Positions 34,828 through 44,942 of a DNA stretch of 64,000 bases are shown here, one piece after another. A program made the position numbers and the translations under genes. The notes under the pieces are model-generated. The model worked only from the letters and a program-made list of their open reading frames with translations. It was not told the origin of the DNA and did not search any database. The DNA is from Bryobacterales bacterium. GTDB lineage: Bacteria; Acidobacteriota; Terriglobia; Bryobacterales; UBA6623. Location of the stretch: assembly GCA_028819215.1 (NCBI GenBank), contig JAPPMG010000040.1, positions 1 through 64,000 of the forward strand, given 5' to 3'. Numbering within the stretch: the stretch's first letter is position 1; each line of letters begins with the position of its first letter.

Positions 34828-35703
34828 ATGCAAGTCTTGTCGATGATCGCGATACGTGCCGTTTGGGCGCTGATGTCAGTGCGTTGTTCAGGTCCTCCGC
34901 AGGCTGGGCTCGCGGTGCTCGTTGTTGTTGGCGCCGTCCCGGGCGGCGTGAGTCTTGCCGCGTCCCCCTGTCGCTATTCCGCTGATCTGGAAGTCACGAT
35001 TGACGCTGCTGGCATCGAGCGGGTCCATATCGATGCCGTTGAGGGCGGCCTTGCTGTCCACGGGCACACTGATTCGAACCAGATCCGGGCGACGGGCAAA
35101 GCGTGTGCCAAGTCCGAAGCTGCCGTGCGGCAGATCCAGCTCTTGTCGAGAACGGAGGGAAGCGACGTATACGTCGAAGCGAAGATTCCCTCCCGGGGTC
35201 GGATGTTCGCGAACGCGACCTTGGACTTGAAAGCTGCGGTCCCCAGCCGCCTGGCACTCTCCGTCCAGGACGGTACCGGCGAAGTCCTAGTTCGCAACGT
35301 CGCCGCGTTGCAGCTGCGAGACGGGACGGGCGATATCGAGATTGAAGGTATTCCGGGCGATGTGTCCGTAACGGATGGCACGGGCGCCACGGTAGTGAGA
35401 GCCATCGGGGGCAGCCTGCAAGTCAAGGATGGCACCGGCCCGCTGAGCATCAGAGATGTTCAGGGCAGCGTGACCGTGGATGACGGTACGGGAGAAATCA
35501 AGATTTCCGAAGTTGGTGGCGATCTCAGATTGAGAGACGGCACCGGGGACATGGAGATCGAGGGCATTGCCGGATCCGTGGACGTGCGCGACGGTACCGG
35601 TGACATCTCCATAAGCCGGGTCGAAGGCAGCCTGACATTGAGAAACGGCACTGGCGGCGTGAAATTGACGGAGGTTCGGGGATCTGTCGCCGTTCATGAC
35701 TGA
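34828..35703 (+). CDS. Exported DUF4097-like protein with eight 18-residue DGTG repeats
   Basis: A 291-residue protein from ATG 34828, preceded by GGAGGG. A signal peptide ends near SLAASPC (42-48). Residues 50-147 form a beta-rich adhesin-like domain. From 148 to the C terminus eight repeats of 18 residues follow the pattern [D/N]GTGxhxhxxhxGxhxhx (h, hydrophobic), for example DGTGDIEIEGIPGDVSVT. This should fold as a regular beta-helix or beta-roll, one turn per repeat. The last unit ends at VAVHD. Related DUF4097 proteins are surface or periplasmic and of unknown role. Confidence 0.75.
   Translation: MQVLSMIAIRAVWALMSVRCSGPPQAGLAVLVVVGAVPGGVSLAASPCRYSADLEVTIDAAGIERVHIDAVEGGLAVHGHTDSNQIRATGKACAKSEAAVRQIQLLSRTEGSDVYVEAKIPSRGRMFANATLDLKAAVPSRLALSVQDGTGEVLVRNVAALQLRDGTGDIEIEGIPGDVSVTDGTGATVVRAIGGSLQVKDGTGPLSIRDVQGSVTVDDGTGEIKISEVGGDLRLRDGTGDMEIEGIAGSVDVRDGTGDISISRVEGSLTLRNGTGGVKLTEVRGSVAVHD
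35269..35700 (+). repeat. 54-bp coding repeat array (eight units)
   Basis: Eight in-frame units of 54 bp encode the DGTG repeats of the protein above. Units are diverged at DNA level but keep GACGG(T/C)AC(C/G)GG at the start of most copies (such as 35269, 35323, 35539 and 35593). The array runs to the stop codon. Confidence 0.8.
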
Positions 35704-35792
35704 ATTCCCTCGGAAAGCCCTCGGCTTGAGTGCAGGGTGGGCCGTTGCGATCTCATGCTGGGCCTAGCTCGGGTCAGCGCTACGATGAAGGC

Positions 35793-36272
35793 GTGGATAT
35801 CCGCCGGGCAGAGCGAGCAGACCTCGAGACCATCATTGAATTCAATCAGCGTCTGGCCGTGGAGTCAGAAGGTGTGCGACTGGATTCTGAGCGGTTGCGG
35901 GCTGGTGTCACGGCCCAGCTCAACGACTCTTCGCGGGGCTTCTACCTCGTCGCAGAAGCGGATGGCCGCGTTGTCGGCCAGCTGGCGTTGACGTTCGAGT
36001 GGAGCGACTGGCGGAACAGCACGTTCTGGTGGTTGCAGAATGTCTACGTGGCCCCCGAGCACAGACGTCGTGGAGTATTCAAGGCGCTCTATGCCCGCAT
36101 GATCGAGCTGGCCGGGCAGCAGGGCGTTTGCGGAGTGCGCCTGTACGTCGAACACAACAACCATGTCGCGCAAGCTGTCTATCGAGAGCTAGGCCTTTCG
36201 CCGGCCGTGTACGGCATGTACGAGACGGACTTCGTGATCGAGCGCGGCTACGATTCCGGCACTGCTCACTGA
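35793..36272 (+). CDS. GNAT-family N-acetyltransferase
   Basis: A 159-residue acetyltransferase. Acetyl-CoA-binding motif A is LQNVYVAPEHRRRGVFKALYARM, preceded by VVGQLALTFEWSDW and followed by GVRLYVEHNNHVAQAVYRELGLSP. The start is taken as GTG 35793 (DIRRAERADLETI), where homology begins. The substrate is unknown. It stands alone between the repeat protein and an SDR gene. Confidence 0.85.
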   Translation: MDIRRAERADLETIIEFNQRLAVESEGVRLDSERLRAGVTAQLNDSSRGFYLVAEADGRVVGQLALTFEWSDWRNSTFWWLQNVYVAPEHRRRGVFKALYARMIELAGQQGVCGVRLYVEHNNHVAQAVYRELGLSPAVYGMYETDFVIERGYDSGTAH

Positions 36273-36350
36273 GCTGCGCAACCGGCTGATCGGGCAGGCT
36301 CTTGTGGGTCCGCCGGACGTTTGCCGCGTTCGTTCTATGATGGCAAGGTC

Positions 36351-37169
36351 ATGCAATTGCTTGCCGGAAAGACCGCCATCGTCACCGGTTCGGGACGCAG
36401 CATTGGCAAGGCTGTAGCCAAGCTGTTTTCCGAACACGGCGCCAACGTGGTCGTCAACGACCTGGATCCGGAGCCCGCCCAAGAGACTCTCAGCGAAATC
36501 AGGGGCAGCGGCGGGTCCGCCGCCGTCTGCGTGGGCAGCGTCACCGACCAGGAGCTACCCGACAAGCTGGTCCAGACCGCCATCGATACCTTCGGCTCGC
36601 TAGACATCATCGTCAACAATGCCGGCTACACGTGGGACGGAGTGATCCACAAGATGAGCGATGACCAGTTCGACGCCATGCTGGACGTTCATCTCAAGGC
36701 ACCCTTCCGCATCGTGCGCGCAGCCGCTCCCATCCTGCGCGAGTCAGCCAAGGCCGACATCGAGGCCGGCCGTCGGCCGCCGTGCCGCAAGATCGTCAAT
36801 GTCAGCTCGACCTCGGGGGTGGCCGGAAATGCCGGACAGATCAACTACGCTGCCGGCAAGATGGGCATCGTCGGCATGACCAAGACGATCGCCAAGGAAT
36901 GGGGTCGCTTCAACGTCTGCTGCAACGCCGTCGCCTATGGCTTCATCGAGTCGCGCCTGACGCAAGCGAAGGAGAAAGGCGACAAGACCTCGACCGGGAT
37001 CGCCCTCGGCATCCCCCAGCGCCAGCGCGACGCGGCCATACCGCACATTCCGCTGCACCGCCACGGCACGCCGGAAGATGCCGCCGGCCCGGTGCTCTTC
37101 CTCGCCTCGCCGCTGTCGGACTACGTGACCGGCTCGGTCGTGCTCGTTACGGGCGGAAGCGTGGTCTGA
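36351..37169 (+). CDS. Short-chain dehydrogenase (FabG-like)
   Basis: A 272-residue classical SDR. TGSGRSIGKAVAK is the cofactor loop, NNAGY follows, and the catalytic Ser-Tyr-Lys lies in NVSSTSGVAGNAGQINYAAGK. C-terminal LFLASPLSDYVTGSVVLVTGG is typical of 3-oxoacyl-ACP reductase-like enzymes. The insert ESAKADIEAGRRPPCRK before the Ser strand is unlike FabG itself, so another ketone or alcohol substrate is likely. Its 3' end overlaps nqrM on the other strand by 49 bp. Confidence 0.88.
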   Translation: MQLLAGKTAIVTGSGRSIGKAVAKLFSEHGANVVVNDLDPEPAQETLSEIRGSGGSAAVCVGSVTDQELPDKLVQTAIDTFGSLDIIVNNAGYTWDGVIHKMSDDQFDAMLDVHLKAPFRIVRAAAPILRESAKADIEAGRRPPCRKIVNVSSTSGVAGNAGQINYAAGKMGIVGMTKTIAKEWGRFNVCCNAVAYGFIESRLTQAKEKGDKTSTGIALGIPQRQRDAAIPHIPLHRHGTPEDAAGPVLFLASPLSDYVTGSVVLVTGGSVV

Positions 37170-37357
37170 TCGCCGGAAGCGGTCTCCTGCTCATCCCGGC
37201 GCGGGCACGCGCCGCAGCGCAAGGATTCGCCTTGGGCGTCCAGCACGTCCGGCCCGCCGCAGGAGCCGCGCAGGCAGCGATTCTTGGAAAGCAGCCCGAT
37301 AGCCATGATGGCCATCGCGATTCCGACAAAGGCGATCGCTAGCAGCACTACGCTCAT
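37121..37357 (-). CDS. nqrM: Na+-NQR maturation protein
   Basis: A 78-residue protein with one N-terminal membrane helix (3-23) and a cysteine cluster Cys28, Cys33 (RGSCGG), Cys48 and Cys51 (CGACP). This is the NqrM/DUF539 layout; NqrM is needed to supply iron for the intramembrane Fe-S site of NqrD/NqrE. The 25-residue tail after the cysteines is Thr-rich and overlaps the convergent SDR gene. ATG 37357 overlaps the apbE stop by 4 bp, so it is the last gene of the NQR operon. Confidence 0.88.
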   Translation of the reverse strand: MSVVLLAIAFVGIAMAIMAIGLLSKNRCLRGSCGGPDVLDAQGESLRCGACPRRDEQETASGDQTTLPPVTSTTEPVT

Positions 37358-38415
37358 GGCGACTCGTCTTCCATTTTCGCACGGAACTTGGGGGATTTGA
37401 ACTCGCTCAGCGATTCGTCGGCTCCTTCTACCAGGAGCAGAGCGGCCAGATTCTCGCGCTCGGCTAGCGCTATGCCCTCGGTCTCGCCGAGCACCAGCAG
37501 CGCCGTCGCGAGCGCGTCGGCTCGCATGGCGCTGGGGTCGAGCACCGTTGCCGAGACGACTCGGTTCGCAGTCGGCCGCCCGGTGCGCGGATCGAGGACA
37601 TGACCGAAGCGCTGGCCGTCCGCTTCCCGGAAATTGCGGTAGTTGCCGGAGGTGGCGACCGCGGTGTCGCTGAGGCGCAGGATCCGGTGGACGCTCCTGC
37701 CCGCGCTATCGGGGCGTTCCACGCCGATGCGCCAAGGGCTGCCATCGGCCCGCGTGCCCGCCGCCCGGACTTCCCCGCCCACTTCGACCAAGTAGCGGCG
37801 GTAGCCCATGCGTTCCAAAGACTCCGCGACCAAGTCCACGGCGTAGCCCTTGGCGATCGCCGACAGATCGATCCGCAGTTGCGGGACCGTCTTGCGGACC
37901 GCCGGACCCCGCGCATCTAGAATCAGCTTTTGCCAGCCTGTCCGCTCCATGAGCCCGCGGACGGTCTCCGCGGATGGCGGCGCAGAGGTTTCCCGAGGGC
38001 CGAAGCCCCACGCATCGACCAAGGGCCCGACCGTGATGTCGAACGCGCCTCCCGTGGCCGAGCTGACTTCTTGCGCCGCTGCGAGCACGGCATGGGTCTC
38101 CGCCGAGATGGACAGCGGCTCGGAGGATTCGTGCCGGTTGAGACGGGACACTTCCGAGTCGGCCCGGTAGGTCGACATCAGGGCATCGACTCGGTCGAGC
38201 GCCTGGCGGACGGCCGCGCCGATCGCTGCGGCATCCCGCTGGGCCCCGGGCAGCGTGACCCGGTACGAGGTGCCCATGGTGGCCCCGGACAGTTCCAGCG
38301 CCTGCGGGGACGGCTCTCTGCTGGCGCAGGCGCACATCGCCGCGAGCACAACGCTCACGGTCGCGGCGCGATGAACCAAGAGCGCCCTGCTGCGGCCCGT
38401 GCCGGAATCAGCCAC
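37354..38415 (-). CDS. apbE: FAD:protein FMN transferase
   Basis: A 353-residue ApbE that attaches FMN to Thr in NqrB and NqrC. The N terminus has a hydrophobic segment with a possible lipobox (AAMCAC). Signatures are [36 protein letters not shown] and the late [23 protein letters not shown] metal site. GTG 38415 overlaps the nqrF stop by 8 bp. Placement between nqrF and nqrM fits its role in maturing the same complex. Confidence 0.93.
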   Translation of the reverse strand: MADSGTGRSRALLVHRAATVSVVLAAMCACASREPSPQALELSGATMGTSYRVTLPGAQRDAAAIGAAVRQALDRVDALMSTYRADSEVSRLNRHESSEPLSISAETHAVLAAAQEVSSATGGAFDITVGPLVDAWGFGPRETSAPPSAETVRGLMERTGWQKLILDARGPAVRKTVPQLRIDLSAIAKGYAVDLVAESLERMGYRRYLVEVGGEVRAAGTRADGSPWRIGVERPDSAGRSVHRILRLSDTAVATSGNYRNFREADGQRFGHVLDPRTGRPTANRVVSATVLDPSAMRADALATALLVLGETEGIALAERENLAALLLVEGADESLSEFKSPKFRAKMEDESP

Positions 38416-39637
38416 CGAAGTCGTCGAACATGATGTTCTCGGGCTCCACGCCGAGGCTGTCGAGCATGTTGAAGCACGCCGTCATCATCGGCGGCGGCCC
38501 GCAGATGTAGTACTCGCAGTCTTCGGGCGCCGGATGGTCCTTGAGATAGTTGTCGAGCAGCACTTGGTGGATGAAGCCCGTGTAGCCGGTCCAGCTGTCT
38601 TCCTCGAGCGGATCCGACAGCGCGAGGTGCCATTTGAAGTTGGGATTCTCGCGCTCTATCATGTCGAAGTCCTCTAGGTAGAAGGCCTCGCGCAAGCTGC
38701 GGGCCCCGTACCAGAACGTGACCTTGCGGTCGGTGGCGATGCGGCGGAACTGGTCGAAGATGTGCGACCGCATGGGCGCCATGCCGGCGCCGCCGCCGAT
38801 GAACACCATCTCCGCCTTGGTGTCCTTTGCGAAGAACTCCCCGAACGGGCCGGCGATCTCGACATCGTCCCCGGGCTTGAGGTTGAAGATGTACGACGAC
38901 ATTTTGCCCGGCGGCGTGCCTTCCGGGGCGCGCGGCGGGGGAGAGGCCACGCGCACGTTGAGCATGATGACGCCGAGCTCCTCGGGGTAGTTGGCCATCG
39001 AGTAGGCCCGCTCGACTGGCTCGCCGACCGTGGAGACATAACGCCACAGGTTGAACTTGTCCCAGTCCGGGCGGTACTCGTCAGATACGTCGAAGTCCTG
39101 GTAGTGCACCGTGTGCGGCGGGCAGCTGATCTGGATGTAGCCGCCGGCCCGGAACGGCACCGATTCCCCGGGCGGCAGCTCCAGCACCAGTTCCTTGATG
39201 AAGGTCGCCACGTTGTCGTTGGACCGCACCTTGCAATTCCAGCGCCTGACCGAGAAGACCTCGTCGGGCACCCGGATTTCCATGTCGTTCTTGACCTTCA
39301 CCTGGCACGACAGGCGCAGCCCATCGCGGGCCTGGCCGCGGTTTATGTGGCTGGCCTCGGTCGGCAGCATCGCGCCGCCGCCCTCGCAGACTGTAACGGT
39401 GCACACGCCGCAACTGCCCTTGCCGCCGCAGGCGGACGCGATGAAGATCTTGTTCTCGGCCAGCGTGTTCAGCAGCGTGCCCCCGGAATTCACGGTCAGG
39501 GTGTTGGCCGGATCCCCGTTGATGCTGATCGAAACAGCGCCGCTGGAGACTAGGCGGTTCTTGGCCACCATGAGCAGGGCGACGAGCGACAGAATGACGC
39601 CCGTGAACATGGCGACGCCGAGCAGGACAGTGATCAT
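38408..39637 (-). CDS. nqrF: Na+-NQR subunit F
   Basis: A 409-residue NADH-oxidising subunit. One N-terminal helix (3-25) anchors it. The [2Fe-2S] ferredoxin domain has Cys70, Cys76, Cys79 and Cys111 ([15 protein letters not shown]). The reductase domain binds FAD at RAYSMANYP and NADH around [14 protein letters not shown]. Length equals that of the characterised enzymes. It passes electrons from NADH through FAD and the cluster into NqrDE. Confidence 0.97.
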   Translation of the reverse strand: MITVLLGVAMFTGVILSLVALLMVAKNRLVSSGAVSISINGDPANTLTVNSGGTLLNTLAENKIFIASACGGKGSCGVCTVTVCEGGGAMLPTEASHINRGQARDGLRLSCQVKVKNDMEIRVPDEVFSVRRWNCKVRSNDNVATFIKELVLELPPGESVPFRAGGYIQISCPPHTVHYQDFDVSDEYRPDWDKFNLWRYVSTVGEPVERAYSMANYPEELGVIMLNVRVASPPPRAPEGTPPGKMSSYIFNLKPGDDVEIAGPFGEFFAKDTKAEMVFIGGGAGMAPMRSHIFDQFRRIATDRKVTFWYGARSLREAFYLEDFDMIERENPNFKWHLALSDPLEEDSWTGYTGFIHQVLLDNYLKDHPAPEDCEYYICGPPPMMTACFNMLDSLGVEPENIMFDDFGG

Positions 39638-39667
39638 CTTGGCTCCGTCAACATCCCGGTCGGCTGC

Positions 39668-40282
39668 CTAGAGTTGGATTCCTCCGAAGGCCATGAAGCC
39701 GATCGCCATCAGGCCCGAGAGGACGAACGTCATGCCCAGGCCGCGCAGCCCCAGCGGTATGTTGCTGTACTGCAGGCGCTCGCGGATCGAGGCCAGCGCG
39801 ATGATCGCCAGCGCCCAGCCGATTCCTGAGCCAAAGCCGAAGACGACGCTCTCGCCGAACGTGTAGGTGCGCTCCACCATCAGCAGCGAGCCGCCCAGGA
39901 TCGCGCAGTTGACCGCGATCAGCGGCAAGAACACGCCCAGCGCGGCGTACAGGGCCGGCACGTAGCGGTCAAGCGTCATTTCGACGATCTGCACCATGGC
40001 CGCGATCGTGCCGATATAGCACAGGAATCCGAGGAACGACAGGTCGTAGTCGGCCAGCGCAGGGGAGATCCACGCCATGGCTCCGTCACTGAGCAGGCGG
40101 TTGTAGATCAAGTTGTTGATAGGCACGGTGACCGTCTGCACGAAGATCACCGCCGCGCCCAGGCCGATCGCCGTATTGACCCTCTTCGAGCAGGCCAGGA
40201 ACGAGCACATGCCCAGGAAGAAGGCCAGCGCGAGATTCTCGACAAAGATCGCCTTGATGGCGAGGTTCAGGTACTGCTCCAT
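39668..40282 (-). CDS. nqrE: Na+-NQR subunit E
   Basis: A 204-residue integral membrane subunit with about six helices. Cys26 ([10 protein letters not shown]) and Cys126 (VNCAILGG) are the ligands that, with a pair in NqrD, hold the intramembrane Fe-S cluster. ATG 40282 is set by homology ([23 protein letters not shown]). It lies 4 bp downstream of the nqrD stop. Confidence 0.96.
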   Translation of the reverse strand: MEQYLNLAIKAIFVENLALAFFLGMCSFLACSKRVNTAIGLGAAVIFVQTVTVPINNLIYNRLLSDGAMAWISPALADYDLSFLGFLCYIGTIAAMVQIVEMTLDRYVPALYAALGVFLPLIAVNCAILGGSLLMVERTYTFGESVVFGFGSGIGWALAIIALASIRERLQYSNIPLGLRGLGMTFVLSGLMAIGFMAFGGIQL

Positions 40283-40286
40283 GATC

Positions 40287-40913
40287 CTAGCCCTCCGGTT
40301 CGACCTGGTCGGTCTTCCAGCTGCGCAATGCCCAGATGAACAGTCCGATGATGAAGAACGCGCCCGCCGATATGCCCAGCAGCCCGTTGGGGTTGTACCA
40401 GCCGCCGTCATGCACCTTGGGCAGCACCACCGCGCCGAAGACGGTGCCTTGGGCCAGCAGTTCTCGCAAGAAGGCCGTCGCCATCAGAATGGCGCTGTAG
40501 CCGAGGCCGTTGCCGATTCCGTCCAGCAGGCTGTCGAAGGGGCCGTTCTGCATGGCATAGGCCTCGGCGCGGCCCATGATGATGCAGTTGGTGATGATCA
40601 GGCCGACGAATACCGACAATTGCTTGCTGATCTCGTAGATGTAGGCCTTCAGCACCTGGTCGGTCATGATCACCAGCGAGGCGATGATGGTCAGCTGCAC
40701 GATGATGCGCACGTTGCCGGGAATGAAGTTGCGCAGGAGGCTGATCGACACGTTCGACAGCGCCAGCACGCTGATCACGGCGACGCACATCACCAGCGCG
40801 GTCTCGAGTTTGGTCGTCACCGCCAGCGCCGAGCAGATGCCGAGCACCTGCAGGGCGATCGGATTGCTCTCGAACAGCGGGTCTAGCAGGGTCTTGGTGC
40901 TGGCTGCTGTCAT
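40287..40913 (-). CDS. nqrD: Na+-NQR subunit D
   Basis: A 208-residue integral membrane subunit, inverted-topology paralogue of NqrE. The ligand cysteines are Cys27 (GICSAL) and Cys110 ([10 protein letters not shown]). The segment [17 protein letters not shown] is conserved in the family. ATG 40913 overlaps nqrC by 4 bp (ATGA type). Confidence 0.96.
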   Translation of the reverse strand: MTAASTKTLLDPLFESNPIALQVLGICSALAVTTKLETALVMCVAVISVLALSNVSISLLRNFIPGNVRIIVQLTIIASLVIMTDQVLKAYIYEISKQLSVFVGLIITNCIIMGRAEAYAMQNGPFDSLLDGIGNGLGYSAILMATAFLRELLAQGTVFGAVVLPKVHDGGWYNPNGLLGISAGAFFIIGLFIWALRSWKTDQVEPEG

Positions 40914-41683
40914 AGGGCTTGCCCCTCTTGAAATTGCCTGAGGTAGTTCTTGAACCCGGAATCGCCGAGCCAGAAGTCCAGCATCGACGTCACTCCGTTG
41001 CTCGTAATCGTCGCCCCGGTCAGGCCGTCGACCTCGTGCGGCGCATCGGCCGGTGAGCCGGCCGCGCCCTTGATCACACGGATCGCCGGGTCGCCGGCGG
41101 CGCCGTAGATCTTGCGGCCCGGCCAGAGCGATTTCCACTTGGGATTGTCGACTTCGCCGCCGAGCCCCGGTGTCTCGCCGTGCTGGTAGTACGTGATTCC
41201 TCGGACGGTGTTGCCGTCCTGTCCGACCGCGAGGAAGCCGTACAGGGTGGACCACAGGCCGTAGCCCTCGATCGGCACGACTGCCATTGACGGCCGCTCC
41301 CCGTCCATGACCTCGTATACCAAGGCGTGGTCGGGCAACCGCTTTACGGAGGCCCGGTTTTCGGGCGCCTCCCGGCTGGTCGCGGGATCCTTGGCCGCCT
41401 TGGCCTGGTCGAAGCCGATTGGGTCAATGTCCGTCCGCTCGCCGGTCCGCAGGTCGATCACGACCGAGCGGATCCCCTCGAAGCGGCGCTGGACTTCGTT
41501 CGCGTCCAAGCTCTCGCCGGCCTGGGCGAGGCCCGCCGCGAACAGCACGTTGCGCTGCTTGTCGAGGGCTGCGTTGCGCAGCTGGTTCTCCTTCAGCGAG
41601 ACCGCAGCCGAAGAGACCAGCACGGCGCAGGCGACGCAGACCGCCCCCGAGAACAGGATCGTGTAGAGCGCGTTATGCCGCAT
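40910..41683 (-). CDS. nqrC: Na+-NQR subunit C
   Basis: A 257-residue subunit with one N-terminal helix (about 8-30) and a periplasmic FMN domain. The flavinylation motif is [13 protein letters not shown], with Thr225 expected to carry [16 protein letters not shown] and [11 protein letters not shown] are also conserved. ATG 41683 overlaps the nqrB end by 11 bp. Confidence 0.96.
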   Translation of the reverse strand: MRHNALYTILFSGAVCVACAVLVSSAAVSLKENQLRNAALDKQRNVLFAAGLAQAGESLDANEVQRRFEGIRSVVIDLRTGERTDIDPIGFDQAKAAKDPATSREAPENRASVKRLPDHALVYEVMDGERPSMAVVPIEGYGLWSTLYGFLAVGQDGNTVRGITYYQHGETPGLGGEVDNPKWKSLWPGRKIYGAAGDPAIRVIKGAAGSPADAPHEVDGLTGATITSNGVTSMLDFWLGDSGFKNYLRQFQEGQAL

Positions 41684-42890
41684 AGCGGGCCCTCCTGCGC
41701 TTGACGTTGGCTTGGATCACGAAGTGGTCGATGAGCGAGGCGAACATGTTCATGAACAGGATCGCTAGCATCATCCCTTCGGGGAACGCCGGATTGATCA
41801 CGCGGATCAAGATCGCGAGCACGCCGATCAGGAATCCGTATACGTAGCGGCCTTTGTTGGTGTGCGCCGAGGACACCGGGTCAGTGGCCATGAACACCAG
41901 GCCGAAGGCCCAGCCGCCGAGCACCAAGTGCCACTCGAAGGGAACGTTCATCAGCGGATTCGTGGCGGAGTTCATGGCGTTGAGCAACTGCACCATCAGG
42001 AACGAACCGACCGCTCCTGACACCATGATGCGCCACGAGCCGATTCCGGTGGCCACCAAGACGAGCGCGCCGATCAGGCACGCCAGCGTGGAGGTCTCTC
42101 CCATCGAGCCGGGCACCAGGCCCAGGAAAGCCTGCGTCCAGCTCACGCCTCCGACCGCCAGCGCCTCCGGGCCGGCGAGCGCGGCCTCGGCCAGCCAGGT
42201 GGCGCCGCTGCTGCCGTCGACCGTCGTATCGGCGGCTATCCAGACTTGGTCGCCCGAGATCTGCGCCGGATAGGCGAAGAACAGGAAGGCCCGCGACATC
42301 AGCGCGGGGTTGAAGATGTTCATCCCCGTGCCGCCGAAGATCTCCTTGCCGATGATCACGCCGAAGGCGATGCCGAGTGCCACCTGCCACAAAGGAATGG
42401 TAGGAGGCAGGACCAGCGGGAACAGCATCCCCGTGACCAAGAACCCCTCGTTGATATCGTGCTTGCGCACGACCGCGAAGAGGGCCTCGCAGTTTCCCCC
42501 GACCGCGAAGGTGACGATCAGCACGGGCAGGTAGTACAGCGCGCCGTGCAGGATGCAGCCGAGAATGTCGCCCGGGTCGAATCCTCCGAATCCAAGCGCG
42601 GCCAGCGCGGCTGTCTGCCAGGTGTCCAGTGGCTGGGCGCCCTGCGAGATCGCGAGGTTGGCTTGGTAGCCGGTGTTGTAAAGGGCCATCGCCACGCAAG
42701 GCAGCAGCGCGATCACGACCGTGACCATCATGCGCTTGACATCGATGCCATCCCGCACATGCGCCGCCCCGCGCGTCGTGTGGCCCGGCGTGTAGAGGAA
42801 GGTGTCCATCGCCTCGTAGAGCGGGTACAAGCGCTCCAGCCGCCCGCCCGGCTGGAACTGCTTCTCTACGGAGTCGAGGATCGCGCGCAT
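41673..42890 (-). CDS. nqrB: Na+-NQR subunit B
   Basis: A 405-residue membrane subunit that holds covalent FMN (Thr231 in DGSSGATWL), takes electrons to quinone and forms part of the sodium channel. About ten helices are predicted; [26 protein letters not shown] and [17 protein letters not shown] are hallmark loops. ATG 42890 ([11 protein letters not shown]) is set by homology, 34 bp after the nqrA stop. Confidence 0.96.
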   Translation of the reverse strand: MRAILDSVEKQFQPGGRLERLYPLYEAMDTFLYTPGHTTRGAAHVRDGIDVKRMMVTVVIALLPCVAMALYNTGYQANLAISQGAQPLDTWQTAALAALGFGGFDPGDILGCILHGALYYLPVLIVTFAVGGNCEALFAVVRKHDINEGFLVTGMLFPLVLPPTIPLWQVALGIAFGVIIGKEIFGGTGMNIFNPALMSRAFLFFAYPAQISGDQVWIAADTTVDGSSGATWLAEAALAGPEALAVGGVSWTQAFLGLVPGSMGETSTLACLIGALVLVATGIGSWRIMVSGAVGSFLMVQLLNAMNSATNPLMNVPFEWHLVLGGWAFGLVFMATDPVSSAHTNKGRYVYGFLIGVLAILIRVINPAFPEGMMLAILFMNMFASLIDHFVIQANVKRRRARYAA

Positions 42891-42924
42891 GTCGGTTCGA
42901 TGGTGGTTGGCGGTGAGGGGCGGG

Positions 42925-44298
42925 CTAGCCTTCCTTCTCGAGCGTGGTGAGGATGTCTCGCAGCAGGCTGCCGAACTCGGCTTTCTCGGGCGAGACGAAC
43001 GAGCACAGCGCCAGGTCCTCCTCGAGCAATTCGAGTGCGCCGAGCTCTTCGGCACGCTCCGGGTTCGGCATCAGCAGGGAGCGCAGCAGAGGCGCGGGCA
43101 GGATGTCCAGGGGCATGATCTTCTCGTAGGTGCCGACCGGGACCATGGCGCGGACGGAGCCGTTGGTCGTGGTCGTGAACGAGTACTTCCGGCCGGGCAT
43201 CCACGAGCCGAGGAACAGCCGCATGACCGAGAAGGTGCTGGAGCCGGGCGCGAGCCATCCCAGCAGCCGCCTCCGGCTGTCTTCGTGCAAGCCTGTGACT
43301 TGCGTGTGGTAGCGCCCCAGGTATCCGAAGATCTCTCCCTCGGCGCGGCGGCCGGAAAGTGCCGAGCCCGAAAGCGCGCGAGTCTCTCCGGCGTCCAACT
43401 CGCGGCTGGTGAGGCTTGAGATCGAGGCCCCGAGGCGTGTCCGCAGCAGGCGCGGCCGGTGCACTGCCGGCCCGGCGAGGGAGATCACTCGATCGACCGG
43501 CAGGACGCCGTTCTCGAACAGCTTCCCGACTGCGATCGCGTCTTGGTAGCCGACGTGCCAGACCTGCTTGTTGCGGTCCACTGGATCCAGCACGTGAATG
43601 TGCAGGCCGGCCGTTCCGCTCGGGTGTGGGCCTTCGAATTCCTCCAAGCGGAAGCTTTCGCCGGCCGGCGCAGCGACAGAGCTGCCCCTTGTCTTGCACA
43701 CGAAGATCGGCGCTCCGGCAGCCACCTTGGCGAGCGCTTCCAGACCGCGGGCGAAGTGCGCCTCGTTGCCAGCCATGACGGCGTCGACGTCTGCTGCGAG
43801 GGGATCGGTGTCTGCGGCCGTGACAAAGAGCGAGTGGGGCTTGGCGTCAACGGCGGGAATCCGTCCGAACGGCCGCGCGCGCAGCGCTGTCCACAGGCCG
43901 GAGTCGACGAGCAGCGACCGAGCTTGCTCGGAGGTGAGTTCGGACGGGTGTCGCCCGGTATACGACTCGAACGCTACGCAGTCGTGACCGCCCTGCAGTT
44001 CGCTTGCATCCAGTTGCAGCACCACCGATTGCAGAGCTCGGCGCTCGCCGCGGTTGATCGCCGTAACCGTGCCGCCGCTTGGAGCCGTGTAGCGGACGCC
44101 GGGAGTCTTCTTGTCCTCGAACAGCGCCTGTCCGCGCCGGACGCTGTCGCCGACAGCGACTAGCATCGTCGGCTTCATGCCGACGTAGTCATCGGCCAGC
44201 AGTCCCACGTGGGAGGGAGCGGAGGCCGGCTCGACCCGCTGCGCGGGCTGCCCTCCAATGGGCAAGTCCAGTCCCTTGCGAACTTTGTGTAGCCCCAT
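42925..44298 (-). CDS. nqrA: Na+-NQR subunit A
   Basis: A 457-residue cytoplasmic subunit and first gene of the operon. The opening [44 protein letters not shown] and the RnfC-like barrel sequence [14 protein letters not shown] are diagnostic. The complete set nqrA-F with apbE and nqrM means a self-sufficient sodium-translocating NADH:quinone oxidoreductase. It is divergent from thiS. Confidence 0.97.
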   Translation of the reverse strand: MGLHKVRKGLDLPIGGQPAQRVEPASAPSHVGLLADDYVGMKPTMLVAVGDSVRRGQALFEDKKTPGVRYTAPSGGTVTAINRGERRALQSVVLQLDASELQGGHDCVAFESYTGRHPSELTSEQARSLLVDSGLWTALRARPFGRIPAVDAKPHSLFVTAADTDPLAADVDAVMAGNEAHFARGLEALAKVAAGAPIFVCKTRGSSVAAPAGESFRLEEFEGPHPSGTAGLHIHVLDPVDRNKQVWHVGYQDAIAVGKLFENGVLPVDRVISLAGPAVHRPRLLRTRLGASISSLTSRELDAGETRALSGSALSGRRAEGEIFGYLGRYHTQVTGLHEDSRRRLLGWLAPGSSTFSVMRLFLGSWMPGRKYSFTTTTNGSVRAMVPVGTYEKIMPLDILPAPLLRSLLMPNPERAEELGALELLEEDLALCSFVSPEKAEFGSLLRDILTTLEKEG

Positions 44299-44640
44299 GT
44301 GCTCCTCGGTCGGTAAGGAATCCGCGATCAGTGCTGGCAGTGCCCCTGCATCCCGTTCCGTGCCTGCCGGTTAGCTCCCCACGCCCGTCACCGGCACCCC
44401 CGTCCACGTCGGAACGGCTGAGTAGCACCTGATCTCGAGATTGTGGGGGAACATGGCGGCAGCCGCGAGGCGGGAAGCGCGAGCCGTGCTTGCCGACATC
44501 TCCCATTGTAATGCTTCGCCATGGCCGGACTCCAGCTTGCCCTCAGCCCGGCAAGCGCTGGGGACGGCGACAAATTCGCATCAAAAAAACACGGCGCGGG
44601 CGCTGCCGTGGGGTATAATCTCGCAGTGTCTCCCGTGGCG
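44299..44640. other. Divergent regulatory region between nqrA and thiS
   Basis: About 340 bp with no gene on either strand. It must contain the nqr operon promoter (minus) and the thiS promoter (plus). A perfect TATAAT occurs at 44614-44619 on the plus strand. On the minus strand TACAAT at 44514-44509 is a possible -10. No riboswitch fold is evident. Confidence 0.45.
44614..44619 (+). promoter_or_regulatory. Candidate -10 box for thiS
   Basis: Consensus TATAAT lies 22 bp upstream of the thiS ATG. There is no convincing -35 hexamer 16-18 bp before it. The short distance would give a brief leader. Confidence 0.35.
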
Positions 44641-44841
44641 ATGTCGATCACGCTCAATGGTGAGTCCCGCACGTTGTCGTCGACGGCCTCCGTGCGGGAT
44701 CTGATACTGGAACTGGGCCTGGACGAGGACGCGGTGGCGGTTGAGCGCAACCGTGCAATCGTGCGGAGGCCGCGTTGGGCGGAGACTATGTTACGATCCG
44801 GTGACCGGATCGAAGTGGTACGGTTCGTTGGTGGGGGCTAA
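44641..44841 (+). CDS. thiS: Sulfur carrier protein ThiS
   Basis: A 66-residue ubiquitin-like protein: MSITLNGESRTL, SVRDLILELGLDEDAVAVERN, and the mandatory C-terminal Gly-Gly (RFVGGG), which is thiocarboxylated to donate sulfur in thiazole synthesis. ATG 44641 is taken as the start; an in-frame GTG lies 15 bp upstream. No thiG or thiF neighbour follows; the next gene is a MerR regulator. Confidence 0.88.
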   Translation: MSITLNGESRTLSSTASVRDLILELGLDEDAVAVERNRAIVRRPRWAETMLRSGDRIEVVRFVGGG

Positions 44842-44942
44842 GACTGGTGTGCCGAAGAACGCCGGGCGGTCGCTGGCGGGTTTGGTATCCTTTGCAACAC
44901 TGTGAGTGATTCAGTTCGTTGGGAGGCGCGAAAGGGTTGGTG

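Noticed and set aside
44614-44841. A thiamine riboswitch before thiS
   Set aside because: The ATG lies 22 bp after the -10-like box and no thi-box sequences (CUGAGA or ACCUGA type) are found upstream.
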